DNA of 64,000 nt from Pseudovibrio japonicus (GTDB taxonomy: Bacteria > Pseudomonadota > Alphaproteobacteria > Rhizobiales > Stappiaceae). The notes beneath the pieces are model-generated. The model did not search any database and was not told the DNA's origin. It saw only the letters and a list, made by a program, of their open reading frames with translations. Positions 43,619 to 52,584 of the stretch are shown one piece after another. A program made the position numbers and the translations under genes. The stretch is from the NCBI RefSeq assembly GCF_014651595.1, contig NZ_BMXE01000003.1, positions 558,001 through 622,000 on the forward strand, given 5' to 3'. Each line of letters opens with the position of its first letter. Position 1 is the first letter of the stretch.

Positions 43619-43720
43619 TGGCTTCTCCCCGGTTGTCTTCAGGTCAGATCAGTCCATATTACCCTAAGGTAACTATGGGGCTTAAACCTATAAAAAGACT
43701 GAATCAGGGCGAAGTTAAAC

Positions 43721-44191
43721 CTAGGGTTTATTCCCGTAGACTTCTTGGGGGTCATAAACCGGAGCAGCTTCAGCCTTTTCAAGCCAGACTTCGCCGCTGT
43801 TGTTTGAGTTCACTTTGCGGAAGAAACACGAGCGGTATCCGACGTGGCAGGTTGCACCGTTGCCGTGGACTTTGACGCGGAGCCAGATGGCGTCCTGATC
43901 GCAATCCGTACGGATTTCGAGGACTTCCTGCACCTGACCTGACGTGCCACCCTTCTTCCAGTATTCCTGACGGGAGCGGCTCCAGTACCAAGCTTCGCCT
44001 GTTTCGATTGTGCGGCGCAGGCTCTCGGCGTTCATGTACCCCACCATGAGTAGCTCGCCGGTTTCGAAATCAGTGACAGCTGCTGCAATCAGGCCGTGTT
44101 CATCAAATTTCGGGCAGAGTTCATCGCCCAGCTCAACCGTATTTTTGTCAGCACGCGGCGCGAAGCCGTCGGCTTTTATATTCGTTGACAT
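43721..44191 (-). CDS. hisI: Phosphoribosyl-AMP cyclohydrolase
   Basis: 156 residues, the single-function type that is not fused to HisE. The enzyme opens the purine ring of PR-AMP in histidine synthesis. The metal ligands are visible in RTDCDQDA and CHVGYRSCFFR, with the usual WYWSRSRQEYWKKGGTSG core. It follows folE by 34 nt on the same strand, so the two are probably co-transcribed. Confidence 0.95.
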   Translation of the reverse strand: MSTNIKADGFAPRADKNTVELGDELCPKFDEHGLIAAAVTDFETGELLMVGYMNAESLRRTIETGEAWYWSRSRQEYWKKGGTSGQVQEVLEIRTDCDQDAIWLRVKVHGNGATCHVGYRSCFFRKVNSNNSGEVWLEKAEAAPVYDPQEVYGNKP

Positions 44192-44225
44192 GAAATGCTC
44201 GAATTTTCCAGTGAATGGCCCGTAA

Positions 44226-44858
44226 CTACGAACGGACCATTGTCATAAAGCGAACCTGCTCGGACACGTTATCTTCAAAAACGCCGGAGAACCGGTTGGT
44301 GAGTGTTGATACACCCTGCTTTTGAATACCGCGCATGGACATGCACTGGTGCTCGGCTTCGATCATGACGGCAACGCCACGAGGAGCCAGATAATTTTCC
44401 AATGCCGTTGCGATCTGAACGGTCAGGTGTTCCTGTGTCTGAAGACGGCGTGCGTAGATTTCTACAACCCGCGCGATCTTGGAAAGCCCCACCACAGCGT
44501 GATCCGGATAGTAGGCAATGTGTGCTTTGCCTGTAAACGGCAGCACGTGATGCTCACAGAATGAGGTGAAAGAGATATCTTTCAGCAGAACGATATCGTT
44601 GTATCCACCGACTTCTTCAAAAGTACGTTCCAGATGCTCGCGAGGATCTTCCTTGTAACCAGAGAAAAGATCTTCGTAGGCTTTGATGACGCGCTTTGGG
44701 GTATCCAGCAAGCCTTCACGCTCAGGATCGTCGCCAATCCATTGGAGAAGTACGCGCGCAGCAGCCTCAGCTTCAGCCCGGCTAGGGCGGTTGGGGAGCT
44801 TGTTGTCTTCTGTAGCCGTGGGATCGGTTTGCGTAACCGGTCTCAAAACAGCGTCCAT
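44226..44858 (-). CDS. folE: GTP cyclohydrolase I
   Basis: 210 residues. FolE converts GTP to dihydroneopterin triphosphate for folate and other pterins. The zinc and catalytic residues are present in [20 protein letters not shown] and in [16 protein letters not shown], and [24 protein letters not shown] matches the family core. The N-terminal 35 residues are variable. It is first gene of folE-hisI. Confidence 0.96.
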   Translation of the reverse strand: MDAVLRPVTQTDPTATEDNKLPNRPSRAEAEAAARVLLQWIGDDPEREGLLDTPKRVIKAYEDLFSGYKEDPREHLERTFEEVGGYNDIVLLKDISFTSFCEHHVLPFTGKAHIAYYPDHAVVGLSKIARVVEIYARRLQTQEHLTVQIATALENYLAPRGVAVMIEAEHQCMSMRGIQKQGVSTLTNRFSGVFEDNVSEQVRFMTMVRS

Positions 44859-45272
44859 ATTATGTCTCCAACAATACGCAGGCGATGAGTGTCATTCAGA
44901 ACATACTTCTCTTAAAAAAACACTGAACCCGCCATAGGTTCCTGCGCAACAACTAATTTCGTTGGCCTGTTTTACGTTCAGGCTCTTCCCATTGTGATAC
45001 GCAAATCTAGGCTTTACCTTAGGAGATAGGAGTATGGCGCAGGGTATATACTGCGACAACCCGTTTAGATAGCCAATGAATTGGCGCCTATGGTTTCTTC
45101 TAGGTAATGTGTGCTAGATTGCGATATTCCGCTTTTGACCTCTAGCAAGGTCTCGGCAGCAGCCCCTATATAAGATAGTTGTCTTGGTTAGGAAAGGGTC
45201 TTCCCTTATTAGAGTGAGCCAAGATCGCTTTAGGTTAAGAAGCAGATTTCTAAATAGTAGCCAGAGTTTTGC
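44859..45272. other. Divergent promoter region, no gene
   Basis: It lies between folE and the Fe-S scaffold gene. Short frames on both strands have no family features. No clear dyad was found. Confidence 0.5.
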
Positions 45273-45707
45273 ATGTTGGACGACATTTACAATAGTAAGA
45301 TCCTTGAGTTTGCAGGGAATATTCCTCTCTTGGGACATCTTGATGCCCCGCAGGCTCAGGCGAAAGCGCACTCGCGACTGTGTGGTTCGACGGTGAGTGT
45401 AGAGGTCTGTCTAGCCGATGGTCTAATCTCTTCTTTTGCGCAGGACGTCAAAGCATGTGCGCTAGGGCAGGCATCTGCGTCTATTTTGGGGCAGCATGTG
45501 ATTGGTGCCACACCCGCTGAAGTGCGGGACGCCTACGCACAGCTTTATGCGATGCTGAAGGAGAATGGCCCGCCGCCAACTGGGCGCTTTGCAGACCTGT
45601 CTTTCTTAGAACCAGTGCGTGACTACAAGGCGCGTCATGCATCAACCATGCTTGCGTTTGAGGCTTTGGTGAAGGCGCTTGATGATGTTGAAGCTGAAGT
45701 TGCTTAA
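45273..45707 (+). CDS. Iron-sulfur cluster assembly scaffold protein (NifU/IscU-like)
   Basis: 144 residues with the alphaproteobacterial IscU-like pattern: CGSTVSVEV (about 38-46), DVKACALGQASASIL (about 58-72), and a C-terminal RHASTMLAFEALVKAL in which the third Cys of true IscU is replaced by His/Ser. Two of the three scaffold Cys are thus kept. Such proteins are often found by yidD, as here, 11 nt downstream. Its role in cluster delivery is by homology. Confidence 0.88.
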   Translation: MLDDIYNSKILEFAGNIPLLGHLDAPQAQAKAHSRLCGSTVSVEVCLADGLISSFAQDVKACALGQASASILGQHVIGATPAEVRDAYAQLYAMLKENGPPPTGRFADLSFLEPVRDYKARHASTMLAFEALVKALDDVEAEVA

Positions 45708-45718
45708 GGCATTTTGCA

Positions 45719-46072
45719 ATGTGTAAGCGTGAACCGCTCCCATCTCATAGGTCTACCAGTTTGATGGCGCGCTTCGGGATCGGGCTTATCTGGATCTACC
45801 AGCACAGTTTGTCTTTGATATTGGGGCGAGCCTGTCGCTATCAGCCGTCCTGCTCTCATTATACCGCTCAGGCTATGGCGCAGTTTGGTTTTTGGCGTGG
45901 TGGTTGGGTCGGTCTATCACGGATCGTGCGTTGCAATCCGTACGGGGCGAGTGGATATGACCCTGTTCCGGTGCGTCTGCCCGAGAATTCAAGATGGTAT
46001 CTGCCCTGGCGCTACGGGCACTGGACTGGTGATCATATTGATCCCAAGACCCGTTTTGACTTGAAAGACTAG
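45719..46072 (+). CDS. yidD: Membrane protein insertion efficiency factor
   Basis: 117 residues. The YidD core is clear: YQHSLSLILGRACRYQPSCSHYTAQAMAQFGFWRGGWVGLSRIVRCNPYG in overlapping blocks, with the two conserved Cys in QPSCS and VRCNP. The protein assists YidC-dependent insertion at the inner membrane by an amphipathic N-terminal helix. The start at 45719 has AAGG upstream; a shorter start is possible at the MARFGIG Met. In many genomes yidD sits by rnpA-yidC; here it pairs with the Fe-S scaffold gene. Confidence 0.94.
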   Translation: MCKREPLPSHRSTSLMARFGIGLIWIYQHSLSLILGRACRYQPSCSHYTAQAMAQFGFWRGGWVGLSRIVRCNPYGASGYDPVPVRLPENSRWYLPWRYGHWTGDHIDPKTRFDLKD

Positions 46073-46090
46073 TGGCTGTGCCTGCAATTG

Positions 46091-46657
46091 TTAGGGGCAG
46101 GCGAAGTTAGTTTGTTGTTCCTCGGTTGGCACCGGGAGAATTGCAAACTCACCCATGATGGAGAGGTTCTCGTAGGGCTGTGAGTTCACCACCACGCCGT
46201 ATGCCTTACCGCTGGTGGTGTCCAGTGTCCAGATCCAGCCCAGATTGGATTCCTGCGGATCATCCTTCCATGAGATCTGAATGACGTCTGGTGTGACCTG
46301 CTGCACGGTGTATCTAGCCGAGCCTTTGCTTCTGCCAAGTTCCGAGGTTGTGTTCCAGGCGAGGGCTTCCGTGTCGCAAATGAAGGCTGTAAATTTTTCC
46401 TCCACGGTGCCTGCGCCTTCCTTCATTGCCGACCATGCGAAACTCAGTGATTTGCCGAGCCATGGTTCTGACGCCTGATCAGGAGAAGTGGTGTCGTTGT
46501 CTGCTTGCGCGAGTGTGCTGACGTCGCTGTCAAGGTTTTTGCTTACCGGAACAGGCGGGCCATCGCCAGCGCTCTGGGCGTGCAGCTGCGCTCCTGTCAG
46601 ACCGGCTGACTGGATCAGGAACATTGCGCTAGCACTCAGGATTGCTATGGTTTTCAT
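46091..46657 (-). CDS. Secreted protein of unknown function
   Basis: 188 residues from the ATG at 46657, with AGGA upstream. A signal peptide runs to about residue 28 (AQLHAQS). A disordered acidic part follows (about 30-65), then a domain with repeated beta strands (QQVTPDVIQISWKDDP, GWIWTLDTTSGKAYGVVVNSQPY), which resembles a MoaF/calycin-like barrel, though I cannot confirm this. Two Cys (in FICDTE and at the very end) could form a disulfide. It converges on yidD. Confidence 0.65.
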   Translation of the reverse strand: MKTIAILSASAMFLIQSAGLTGAQLHAQSAGDGPPVPVSKNLDSDVSTLAQADNDTTSPDQASEPWLGKSLSFAWSAMKEGAGTVEEKFTAFICDTEALAWNTTSELGRSKGSARYTVQQVTPDVIQISWKDDPQESNLGWIWTLDTTSGKAYGVVVNSQPYENLSIMGEFAILPVPTEEQQTNFACP

Positions 46658-46704
46658 TGTGGTATCCTGTTTCAACCCAACCGTTTTGTGAGTGGAGAAG
46701 AGGT

Positions 46705-47004
46705 TTAGGGAAGAAAACGCGACCAGAAGCTATTTTCGTCTTCCGAAGGTTGCTCTTCCTCTTTGATTTCCGGCTCTTCATTCATGGCAGAGGGGGAAGG
46801 GATCTGCGGTGCCGGGCTCATTTCGAAATTCGACGTGTCATCCATCATGGAGGGGTCGCTCTGTTCCTCACGGGGATCTGGTTCGTCGCTATCGGTTGAT
46901 CCGAGTGACGGCTCTACGGCAATTTGAGCAAAGGCAGGCGGTGATACGGACGCGAAGACTAGTCCGGCGACCAGAAGATAAGATAAAATCGTTTGCCTGC
47001 TCAT
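46705..47004 (-). CDS. Small acidic exported protein
   Basis: 99 residues with a signal peptide (cleavage after AFA, about residue 26). The mature part is a low-complexity, Glu/Asp/Pro/Ser-rich chain, ending in SFWSRFLP. No Cys and no fold can be predicted. It is 47 nt upstream of the previous secreted gene on the same strand and is probably co-transcribed. It may be a disordered periplasmic partner of that protein. Confidence 0.6.
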   Translation of the reverse strand: MSRQTILSYLLVAGLVFASVSPPAFAQIAVEPSLGSTDSDEPDPREEQSDPSMMDDTSNFEMSPAPQIPSPSAMNEEPEIKEEEQPSEDENSFWSRFLP

Positions 47005-47354
47005 TTGGATGCCTTGTGATGGTTATCGTGTGTCCATTCCACAATAGAAACTCATAATTTCATTTAAAGATAATGGCTTAATGTAGAAGTGCTGCCAGAA
47101 ACCAGTGGTGGTTCCCGGTCCTTGGCTTAATAAAATGCTACTTTCCGGTGTCGGAATGCGTGAAACTTTTTGGGAAGCAGTCACGTGAAAATGCGTAGGA
47201 AAAACCTATGCTACGGTGTGTTGTTCACAGATTGGCGATGAAAAAGGGTTTTTCCTATGTTTTTCAATCGAATTTTCAAACGGGGCGTTGACAAGAGGGC
47301 CCCAAATGAAGATAACCCGTCCTCACACGGCGCGGCCAACTTGGCCAATGCGAC
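47005..47354. other. Upstream region of tRNA-Tyr with a small frame that runs into the tRNA
   Basis: A 39-codon frame (47257-47376, starting MFFNRIFKRG) is open and ends inside the tRNA. It may be chance. Nothing else was recognised. Confidence 0.35.
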
Positions 47355-47439
47355 GGAGGAGTGCCCGAGTGGCTAAAGGGGGCGGACTGTAAATCCGCTG
47401 GCTATGCCTACGTTGGTTCGAATCCAACCTCCTCCACCA
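47355..47439 (+). tRNA. tRNA-Tyr (anticodon GUA)
   Basis: 85-nt class II tRNA with encoded CCA. Acceptor GGAGGAG pairs fully with CTCCTCC; the anticodon arm GCGGA-CTGTAAA-TCCGC gives GTA; the T arm is GTTGG-TTCGAAT-CCAAC; the variable arm follows the anticodon stem. Confidence 0.96.
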
Positions 47440-47479
47440 CCTTTCCTTTTATGAAATCAATTCGTTACGGTGGACGCGC

Positions 47480-47908
47480 ATGTCTTCACAGGACTTCGAA
47501 CATCTTCCTAGTTTTGCCTTTGGCGACAGCCCTGATCTGGCTGACAAGTTGCTTGAGCTTGTTCTGAATGGAACAAAAACGGCAACCTGCAGTGACCTGC
47601 TCTCCTTTGAAAAAGAAGGTGAACCGCTGCCTCAGCCGGGTGATCAGTTTGTTGTGGTGGATGGTAAGGGGCAGGCAGCCTGTGTCATCGAGTTGGTTAC
47701 GGTTGATGTGCGCCAGTTCAATGAGATTGATGAGGTTTGGGCCGTGCTGGAAGGCGAGGGAGACCTTAGTCTTGAGTTCTGGCGGGACGCGCACCGCGAC
47801 TATTTCGAGCGTAATGGTGTTTTCTCTCCTGACATGAAGCTGGTTTGTGAGTACTTCCAGCTGGTGAAGATCTTCAAGCGCGATCAGGCGGAACCTAAGC
47901 CGAACTAA
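47480..47908 (+). CDS. ASCH domain protein
   Basis: 142 residues. The ASCH beta-barrel core is recognisable from DLADKLLELVLNGTKTATCS through QPGDQFVVVDGKGQAACVIELVTVDVRQFNEID to the end. The domain binds RNA or nucleotide-like ligands; some members are amidohydrolases for acylated cytidines. The Lys of GTKTAT and the Glu in CVIEL are candidates for catalytic roles. It starts 40 nt after tRNA-Tyr. Its stop overlaps the glycosyltransferase stop in CTAA. Confidence 0.88.
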   Translation: MSSQDFEHLPSFAFGDSPDLADKLLELVLNGTKTATCSDLLSFEKEGEPLPQPGDQFVVVDGKGQAACVIELVTVDVRQFNEIDEVWAVLEGEGDLSLEFWRDAHRDYFERNGVFSPDMKLVCEYFQLVKIFKRDQAEPKPN

Positions 47909-49245
47909 ATCTCCTCCAGTTTCCGCACTCTACTTTGCGATCCAGGCGGGCGTTTGTCCGTTGGCGTGCTGTTGCTTTGAATAATCTGCCAGATATCCAG
48001 CTCGACATCTTTCCATCGCCGAAGCTCTGCGCGTGTGGGCAGTTCTGCGCGCAAAGTTTCTTTTGATTTCAGTGCAGACAGGATTAAGCCTGCCAGCTCC
48101 TGCGCGTTGTGTGGGTCAAAGTAATGGCAATGCGCGCCGCCGACTTCCGGAATGGATGTTGCATTGGAAGCCAATACGGGTGTTCCCATCCAGAGAGCTT
48201 CGCCAACGGGGAGGCCGTATCCTTCAAACAAGCTGGGATAAATAAGTGCAATCGCTTCCATATAAAGAGCGGTAAGCTCGGCTTGAGTTGGAGAATGGAC
48301 GATCGTCACGTATTTGCCGATGGACGTGTATCTTTCATCTTTGTTGAGGCTGGAGAACGCGCCGTTTGGAATTGCGCCTGCGCACACGAGCTGTGGGAGT
48401 TCAGCGTCCGGATACTGGTTCAGGATGCGAAGGTAGGCCTCAAAGGCCAATTTGGCGTTTTTGCGATACCGAATATCTCCCAGTAGCAGAAAAAAGCCGT
48501 TCGTGGGGCGATGCCGCAACGGGGAGACTGGCTGCTTCTCCTGAAACTCATGTGCAAGATGAACGATGCTTGTGCTTTGCGGGGAGGGGAGCTTCTGCTC
48601 GGCAAGGAACGCCAGAAGGTCGTTCCTTGTGTATTCCGAGTTTGCAAGAACGTGCGGCCTTGTGGTGACGGTTCGTCTCAGATGCTCCAGCCAGAGCTTT
48701 GCGCCAAGATCCTCTTCAAAATCATTGAGGCGGAGAGGTGAGATGTCATGGATCATCACATAGACGGGCACATAGGGCGCGCGGCTCTTTACATATTCCG
48801 TCAGGTGCCTTGCCTCTTCCAGATTGCCGAGTGAGAGGAAGGGGGCGTCGATGTTTTTGAGTGGTTTGCCTAATGCTGCGCCATCATAAGCGCCTGCGCT
48901 CTGGTTCGCTTTGAATTTCAGGGCGTGCCTTACTTTGTGAAACAGGCCTTTGAGCTTACGCTTCCTGTATTTTTCCGAGTGGAATTTCTTTACGGGAGCG
49001 CCGAGCAAGTTCGGTAGGAGGGTCGGATCCAGTTCCTCAGAGGCAAATAGGGCTTCTGCCTTGACGTTCACGTATTCATTCTTCCTCACGTGATGGCAGA
49101 TGAATGTGACGTGGATGTCGTCCTGATAAAAGCGCTTGGCGGTTTCATAGAGCGTTCTGGTGACGCCGTTGGCCTGCAATGAGGTGGAACGGTTCTGCCT
49201 CAAGGTGGTTAAATCAAAATAGAGCTTTGGCTTTGGCGTCTTCAT
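47905..49245 (-). CDS. Glycosyltransferase of the GT4 / GT-B type
   Basis: 446 residues from the ATG at 49245, which has GGAG eight nt upstream. It has a GT-B layout: N-terminal acceptor domain (KLYFDLTTLRQNR, VMIHDISPL), linker, and C-terminal nucleotide-sugar domain (FFLLLGDIRYRKN, IYPSLFEGYGLPVGEALWMGTPVLAS) with the E-x7-E motif. No membrane segment. The acceptor and sugar are unknown; no polysaccharide cluster surrounds it. Its stop overlaps that of the convergent ASCH gene. Confidence 0.9.
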   Translation of the reverse strand: MKTPKPKLYFDLTTLRQNRSTSLQANGVTRTLYETAKRFYQDDIHVTFICHHVRKNEYVNVKAEALFASEELDPTLLPNLLGAPVKKFHSEKYRKRKLKGLFHKVRHALKFKANQSAGAYDGAALGKPLKNIDAPFLSLGNLEEARHLTEYVKSRAPYVPVYVMIHDISPLRLNDFEEDLGAKLWLEHLRRTVTTRPHVLANSEYTRNDLLAFLAEQKLPSPQSTSIVHLAHEFQEKQPVSPLRHRPTNGFFLLLGDIRYRKNAKLAFEAYLRILNQYPDAELPQLVCAGAIPNGAFSSLNKDERYTSIGKYVTIVHSPTQAELTALYMEAIALIYPSLFEGYGLPVGEALWMGTPVLASNATSIPEVGGAHCHYFDPHNAQELAGLILSALKSKETLRAELPTRAELRRWKDVELDIWQIIQSNSTPTDKRPPGSQSRVRKLEEI

Positions 49246-49555
49246 GCTTAGCTCCTGACAGCTGGGATAGTGTGTGTCATGCATTCCTTGTGGTGGTGAC
49301 TACGAATCCTGCTCTGGCGGGCAGTATGCGGAGCCTCTGAGCTAATATCTAGCCAAACCGGCGCTTACCCCTTGTTAGCCCGTCACAATTCAAGGTGTGT
49401 AACCTGTCGATGAGGCGTATGCAGCTGCTGAAAACCGAGGTGGGCACCCTGAATTTCGTCTGGACGCCTGAGAGAGAATTGGTTATTCAGGCTCTTCATG
49501 ATTAACACCAAACCGCTTACCTGCCTTGTTTGCAGGAGTGAGCTGGAGACTTGAT
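49246..49555. promoter_or_regulatory. thrS leader region
   Basis: It lies between the glycosyltransferase start and thrS. GCCTGA (49466-49471) and TCAGGC (49487-49492) could form a small leader hairpin about 64 nt before the thrS start. No T-box features were seen. Confidence 0.35.
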
Positions 49556-51502
49556 ATGCTGCAATTTACCTTCCCTGACGAATCCGTTCGCGAATATGAC
49601 GCTGGTGCCACCGGCGCCGATGTTGCAGGGAGCATTTCCAAATCTCTCTTGAAGAAAGCTGTTGCCGTTGCTGTTGACGGTGCGCTGCGGGATCTTTCTG
49701 ATCCTATTGAAACGAATGCTGCGATTGAAATCGTAACCCGTGATGATCCACGTGCGCTGGAATTGATCCGCCACGACGCGGCGCACGTGATGGCGGAAGC
49801 TGTGCAGGAGCTGTGGCCTGATACCCAGGTGACGATCGGCCCTGTTATCGAGAACGGCTTTTACTACGACTTCAAGCGCGATACGCCTTTTACCACTGAA
49901 GATCTGCCGAAAATCGAAAAGAAGATGCAGCAGATCATTCAGCGGAATGCCAAGTTCACCAAAGAGGTCTGGAGCCGCAACGAAGCAAAGGAATACTTTG
50001 CTGCCAAAGGGGAAGACTACAAGGTTGAACTGGTTGACGCGATCCCTGAGGATGAGAGCGTAAAGATCTACAAGCAGGGTGACTGGCTTGATCTTTGCCG
50101 TGGGCCGCACATGGCGTCTACTGGTCAGGTCGGTCAGGCTTTCAAACTGATGAAAGTTGCTGGTGCCTACTGGCGCGGTGATGCAAATAACGAAATGCTG
50201 ACCCGTATCTACGGCACTGCCTGGTCGAATGAGAAAGATCTGAAGGCTTACCTCCATATGCTTGAGGAAGCTGAAAAGCGCGACCACCGTAAGCTGGGCC
50301 GCGAGATGGATCTGTATCATTTTCAAGAGGAAGGTCCGGGTGTTGTCTTCTGGCACCACAAGGGCTGGCAGCTGTTCCAGAACCTGACGAATTACATGCG
50401 TCGCCGTCTTGAAGATGACTATCAGGAAGTGAACGCACCGCAGATTCTGGACAAAGCTCTCTGGGAGACTTCCGGTCACTGGGAATGGTACCGTGAGAAC
50501 ATGTTCGCGACCGAGACCGAAGACCACCGCGTTTTTGCGATCAAGCCGATGAACTGTCCGGGGCACGTGCAGATCTTCAAGCATGGCTTGAAGTCCTATC
50601 GTGATTTGCCACTGCGTATGGCTGAGTTTGGTGCAGTTTCCCGCTATGAGCCATCGGGTGCGTTGCACGGTTTGATGCGCGTTCGTGCGTTCACTCAAGA
50701 TGATGCACACATCTTCTGTACTGAAGAGCAGATGGCTGCGGAATGTCACAAGATCAATGATCTGATCCTGTCCGTTTACAAGGACTTCGGTTTTGAAGAG
50801 ATCGTTGTGAAGCTCTCAACCCGTCCTGAAAAGCGTGTTGGTTCTGATGAGGTCTGGGATCACGCTGAAGCTGTTATGGCGGAAGTGCTGAAAGAGATTG
50901 AAGCGAACTCTGGAGGCAAGATCAAGACTGGCATCCTGGAAGGCGAAGGGGCGTTCTACGGTCCTAAGTTTGAGTACACCCTGCGCGACGCGATTGGTCG
51001 TGAGTGGCAGTGTGGTACCACGCAGGTAGACTTCACCTTGCCAGAGCGTTTTGGTGCGTTCTATGTCGATAGCGACGGCGAAAAGAAGCAGCCGGTCATG
51101 ATCCACCGTGCGATCTGTGGTTCTCTGGAGCGCTTCCTGGGCATCCTTATTGAGAACTTTGCAGGTCACTTCCCACTATGGCTGACGCCTCAGCACTTCG
51201 TTGTTGCTGCGATCACCTCTGATGCTGATGATTATGCAAAAGAGGTGCATGCGGCACTGAAGAAAGCTGGGCTGCGTGGTGAGCTGGATCTTCGCAATGA
51301 GAAGATCAACTACAAGGTTCGTGAGCACTCCCATGCCAAGATCCCGGTGATCATTGCAGTTGGTAAGCGCGAAGCGGAAGAGAAGACAGTTAGCATCCGT
51401 CGCCTTGGTTCACGTGCTCAGACATCTATGACTTTGGATGAGGCCGTTGCAAGCCTTACAGAGGAAGCAACAGCACCAGACCTGAAGGAACAGGCGTCCT
51501 AA
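49556..51502 (+). CDS. thrS: Threonine--tRNA ligase
   Basis: 648 residues from the ATG at 49556, with GGAGA upstream; the frame extends 10 codons further without support. Domains in order: TGS (1-62), the SAD editing domain ([19 protein letters not shown]), the class II core ([28 protein letters not shown] in overlapping motifs; zinc Cys in NCPGH, His in FTQDDAHIF, and motif 3 [18 protein letters not shown]), and the anticodon-binding domain. All are intact. A terminator follows. Confidence 0.98.
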   Translation: MLQFTFPDESVREYDAGATGADVAGSISKSLLKKAVAVAVDGALRDLSDPIETNAAIEIVTRDDPRALELIRHDAAHVMAEAVQELWPDTQVTIGPVIENGFYYDFKRDTPFTTEDLPKIEKKMQQIIQRNAKFTKEVWSRNEAKEYFAAKGEDYKVELVDAIPEDESVKIYKQGDWLDLCRGPHMASTGQVGQAFKLMKVAGAYWRGDANNEMLTRIYGTAWSNEKDLKAYLHMLEEAEKRDHRKLGREMDLYHFQEEGPGVVFWHHKGWQLFQNLTNYMRRRLEDDYQEVNAPQILDKALWETSGHWEWYRENMFATETEDHRVFAIKPMNCPGHVQIFKHGLKSYRDLPLRMAEFGAVSRYEPSGALHGLMRVRAFTQDDAHIFCTEEQMAAECHKINDLILSVYKDFGFEEIVVKLSTRPEKRVGSDEVWDHAEAVMAEVLKEIEANSGGKIKTGILEGEGAFYGPKFEYTLRDAIGREWQCGTTQVDFTLPERFGAFYVDSDGEKKQPVMIHRAICGSLERFLGILIENFAGHFPLWLTPQHFVVAAITSDADDYAKEVHAALKKAGLRGELDLRNEKINYKVREHSHAKIPVIIAVGKREAEEKTVSIRRLGSRAQTSMTLDEAVASLTEEATAPDLKEQAS

Positions 51503-51527
51503 TCTTTACAGATTACGTGAAATTTTG

Positions 51528-51562
51528 AAGGCTGGCAGCGCGTTTGTGCTGCCAGCCTTTTT
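51528..51562 (+). terminator. Terminator of thrS
   Basis: AAGGCTGGCAGC / GCTGCCAGCCTT, 12-bp perfect stem with an 8-nt loop and a T run. Confidence 0.95.
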
Positions 51563-51660
51563 CTTTGCGATCTCACTGTCGCCAAAACTTTATGCAAATT
51601 TGAGATATCTTAGACAGGTCAGCCCCTAAGCAAAATAACCTGGGCGAAGTGAGGTTAGCA

Positions 51661-52485
51661 GTGAACTACGCGGAATTGAGTTATGCCAATGACGATCATC
51701 CTCTCCTCAAGAGATGGTTCATTCGCAGTGTTGAAGGACTTTCTGGCAGGAAGAAGCTGCTGGGATATTATGAAGCCTGGCGTGAAAGCGTTGCTGAGTC
51801 TGATCACGCGCAATGGCGTAACTTGCTCGATCTCGTTGATCTGCGTGTCTCCTGCTCCGGGTATAGCTGGCCGCCAGCTGTACGGGATGATGAGCCGCTG
51901 GTTTTGATTGCGAACCACCCTTACGGGATTGCTGACGGCATTGCGATCCTCTCGCTTGCAGAGCAATTGAAGCGTCCTTACCGCATACTTATCAATAAGG
52001 AACTGCTGAAGGTTCCTGAGGTCAGGCCTATTGCGCTGCCCGTGGATTTTGATGAAACGGAAGAGGCGCTGCACACCAACCTGAAAACACGGCAAGAGGC
52101 GCTCAAACTTCTGGGGGAAGGGGTAACGATTGTGATCTTCCCGAGTGGTGGTGTTGCGACAGCTTCCAAAGTGTTTGGCCGCGCGGAAGAGTTGCCGTGG
52201 AAGACCTTCAGTGCCAAACTTATCCGGAGTGCGCGGGCGACGGTTTTACCGGTTTACTTTGAGGGACAGAACTCCCTGTTGTTTCATCTGGTCAGTCGCT
52301 TCTCGCTGAGCTTGCGTGTGTCATTGCTGATGCGTGAGTTCAGGACAATACTTGGCCAGACAATCCTTGCAAGGATAGGTAAGCCCATCCGCTTTGAGGA
52401 TATTGAAGGGGCGAAGTGCAAACGGGAGATGATGGATCAGCTTCAGTCTGCTGTGATGGACCTGCAGGAGCGTGGGAAGACCTGA
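51661..52485 (+). CDS. PlsC-like lysophospholipid acyltransferase
   Basis: 274 residues from the GTG at 51661, with GAGG six nt upstream; GTG at 51649 is the alternative. The acyltransferase motif is ANHPYGIADG (NHP-x-G-x-x-D type, seen in OlsA-like and hemolysin-like members), followed by PYRILINKELLKVPEV, IFPSGGVAT and the fourth block VLPVYFEGQNS. It would acylate a lyso-lipid or amine at the inner membrane. Ornithine lipid synthesis (OlsA) is one option, but no olsB lies beside it. Confidence 0.82.
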   Translation: MNYAELSYANDDHPLLKRWFIRSVEGLSGRKKLLGYYEAWRESVAESDHAQWRNLLDLVDLRVSCSGYSWPPAVRDDEPLVLIANHPYGIADGIAILSLAEQLKRPYRILINKELLKVPEVRPIALPVDFDETEEALHTNLKTRQEALKLLGEGVTIVIFPSGGVATASKVFGRAEELPWKTFSAKLIRSARATVLPVYFEGQNSLLFHLVSRFSLSLRVSLLMREFRTILGQTILARIGKPIRFEDIEGAKCKREMMDQLQSAVMDLQERGKT

Positions 52486-52537
52486 GGCCCTTTCGCTGCC
52501 TATGGGTTGTTCCATGATGAATAGCTCAGCAAATAAA

Positions 52538-52561
52538 AAAGGCGCCTTTCATGGCGCCTTT
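52538..52561. terminator. Bidirectional terminator
   Basis: AAAGGCGCC / GGCGCCTTT, 9-bp perfect stem with 6-nt loop, preceded by A6 and so followed by a T run on the minus strand. It separates convergent genes. Confidence 0.88.
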
Positions 52562-52584
52562 GTCGTGTGCGGTGAGCGGTTGGC

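Noticed and set aside
49517-50749. A 410-codon minus-strand frame opposite thrS
   Set aside because: Antisense of a conserved gene; composition is that of a complement frame and no ribosome-binding site exists.
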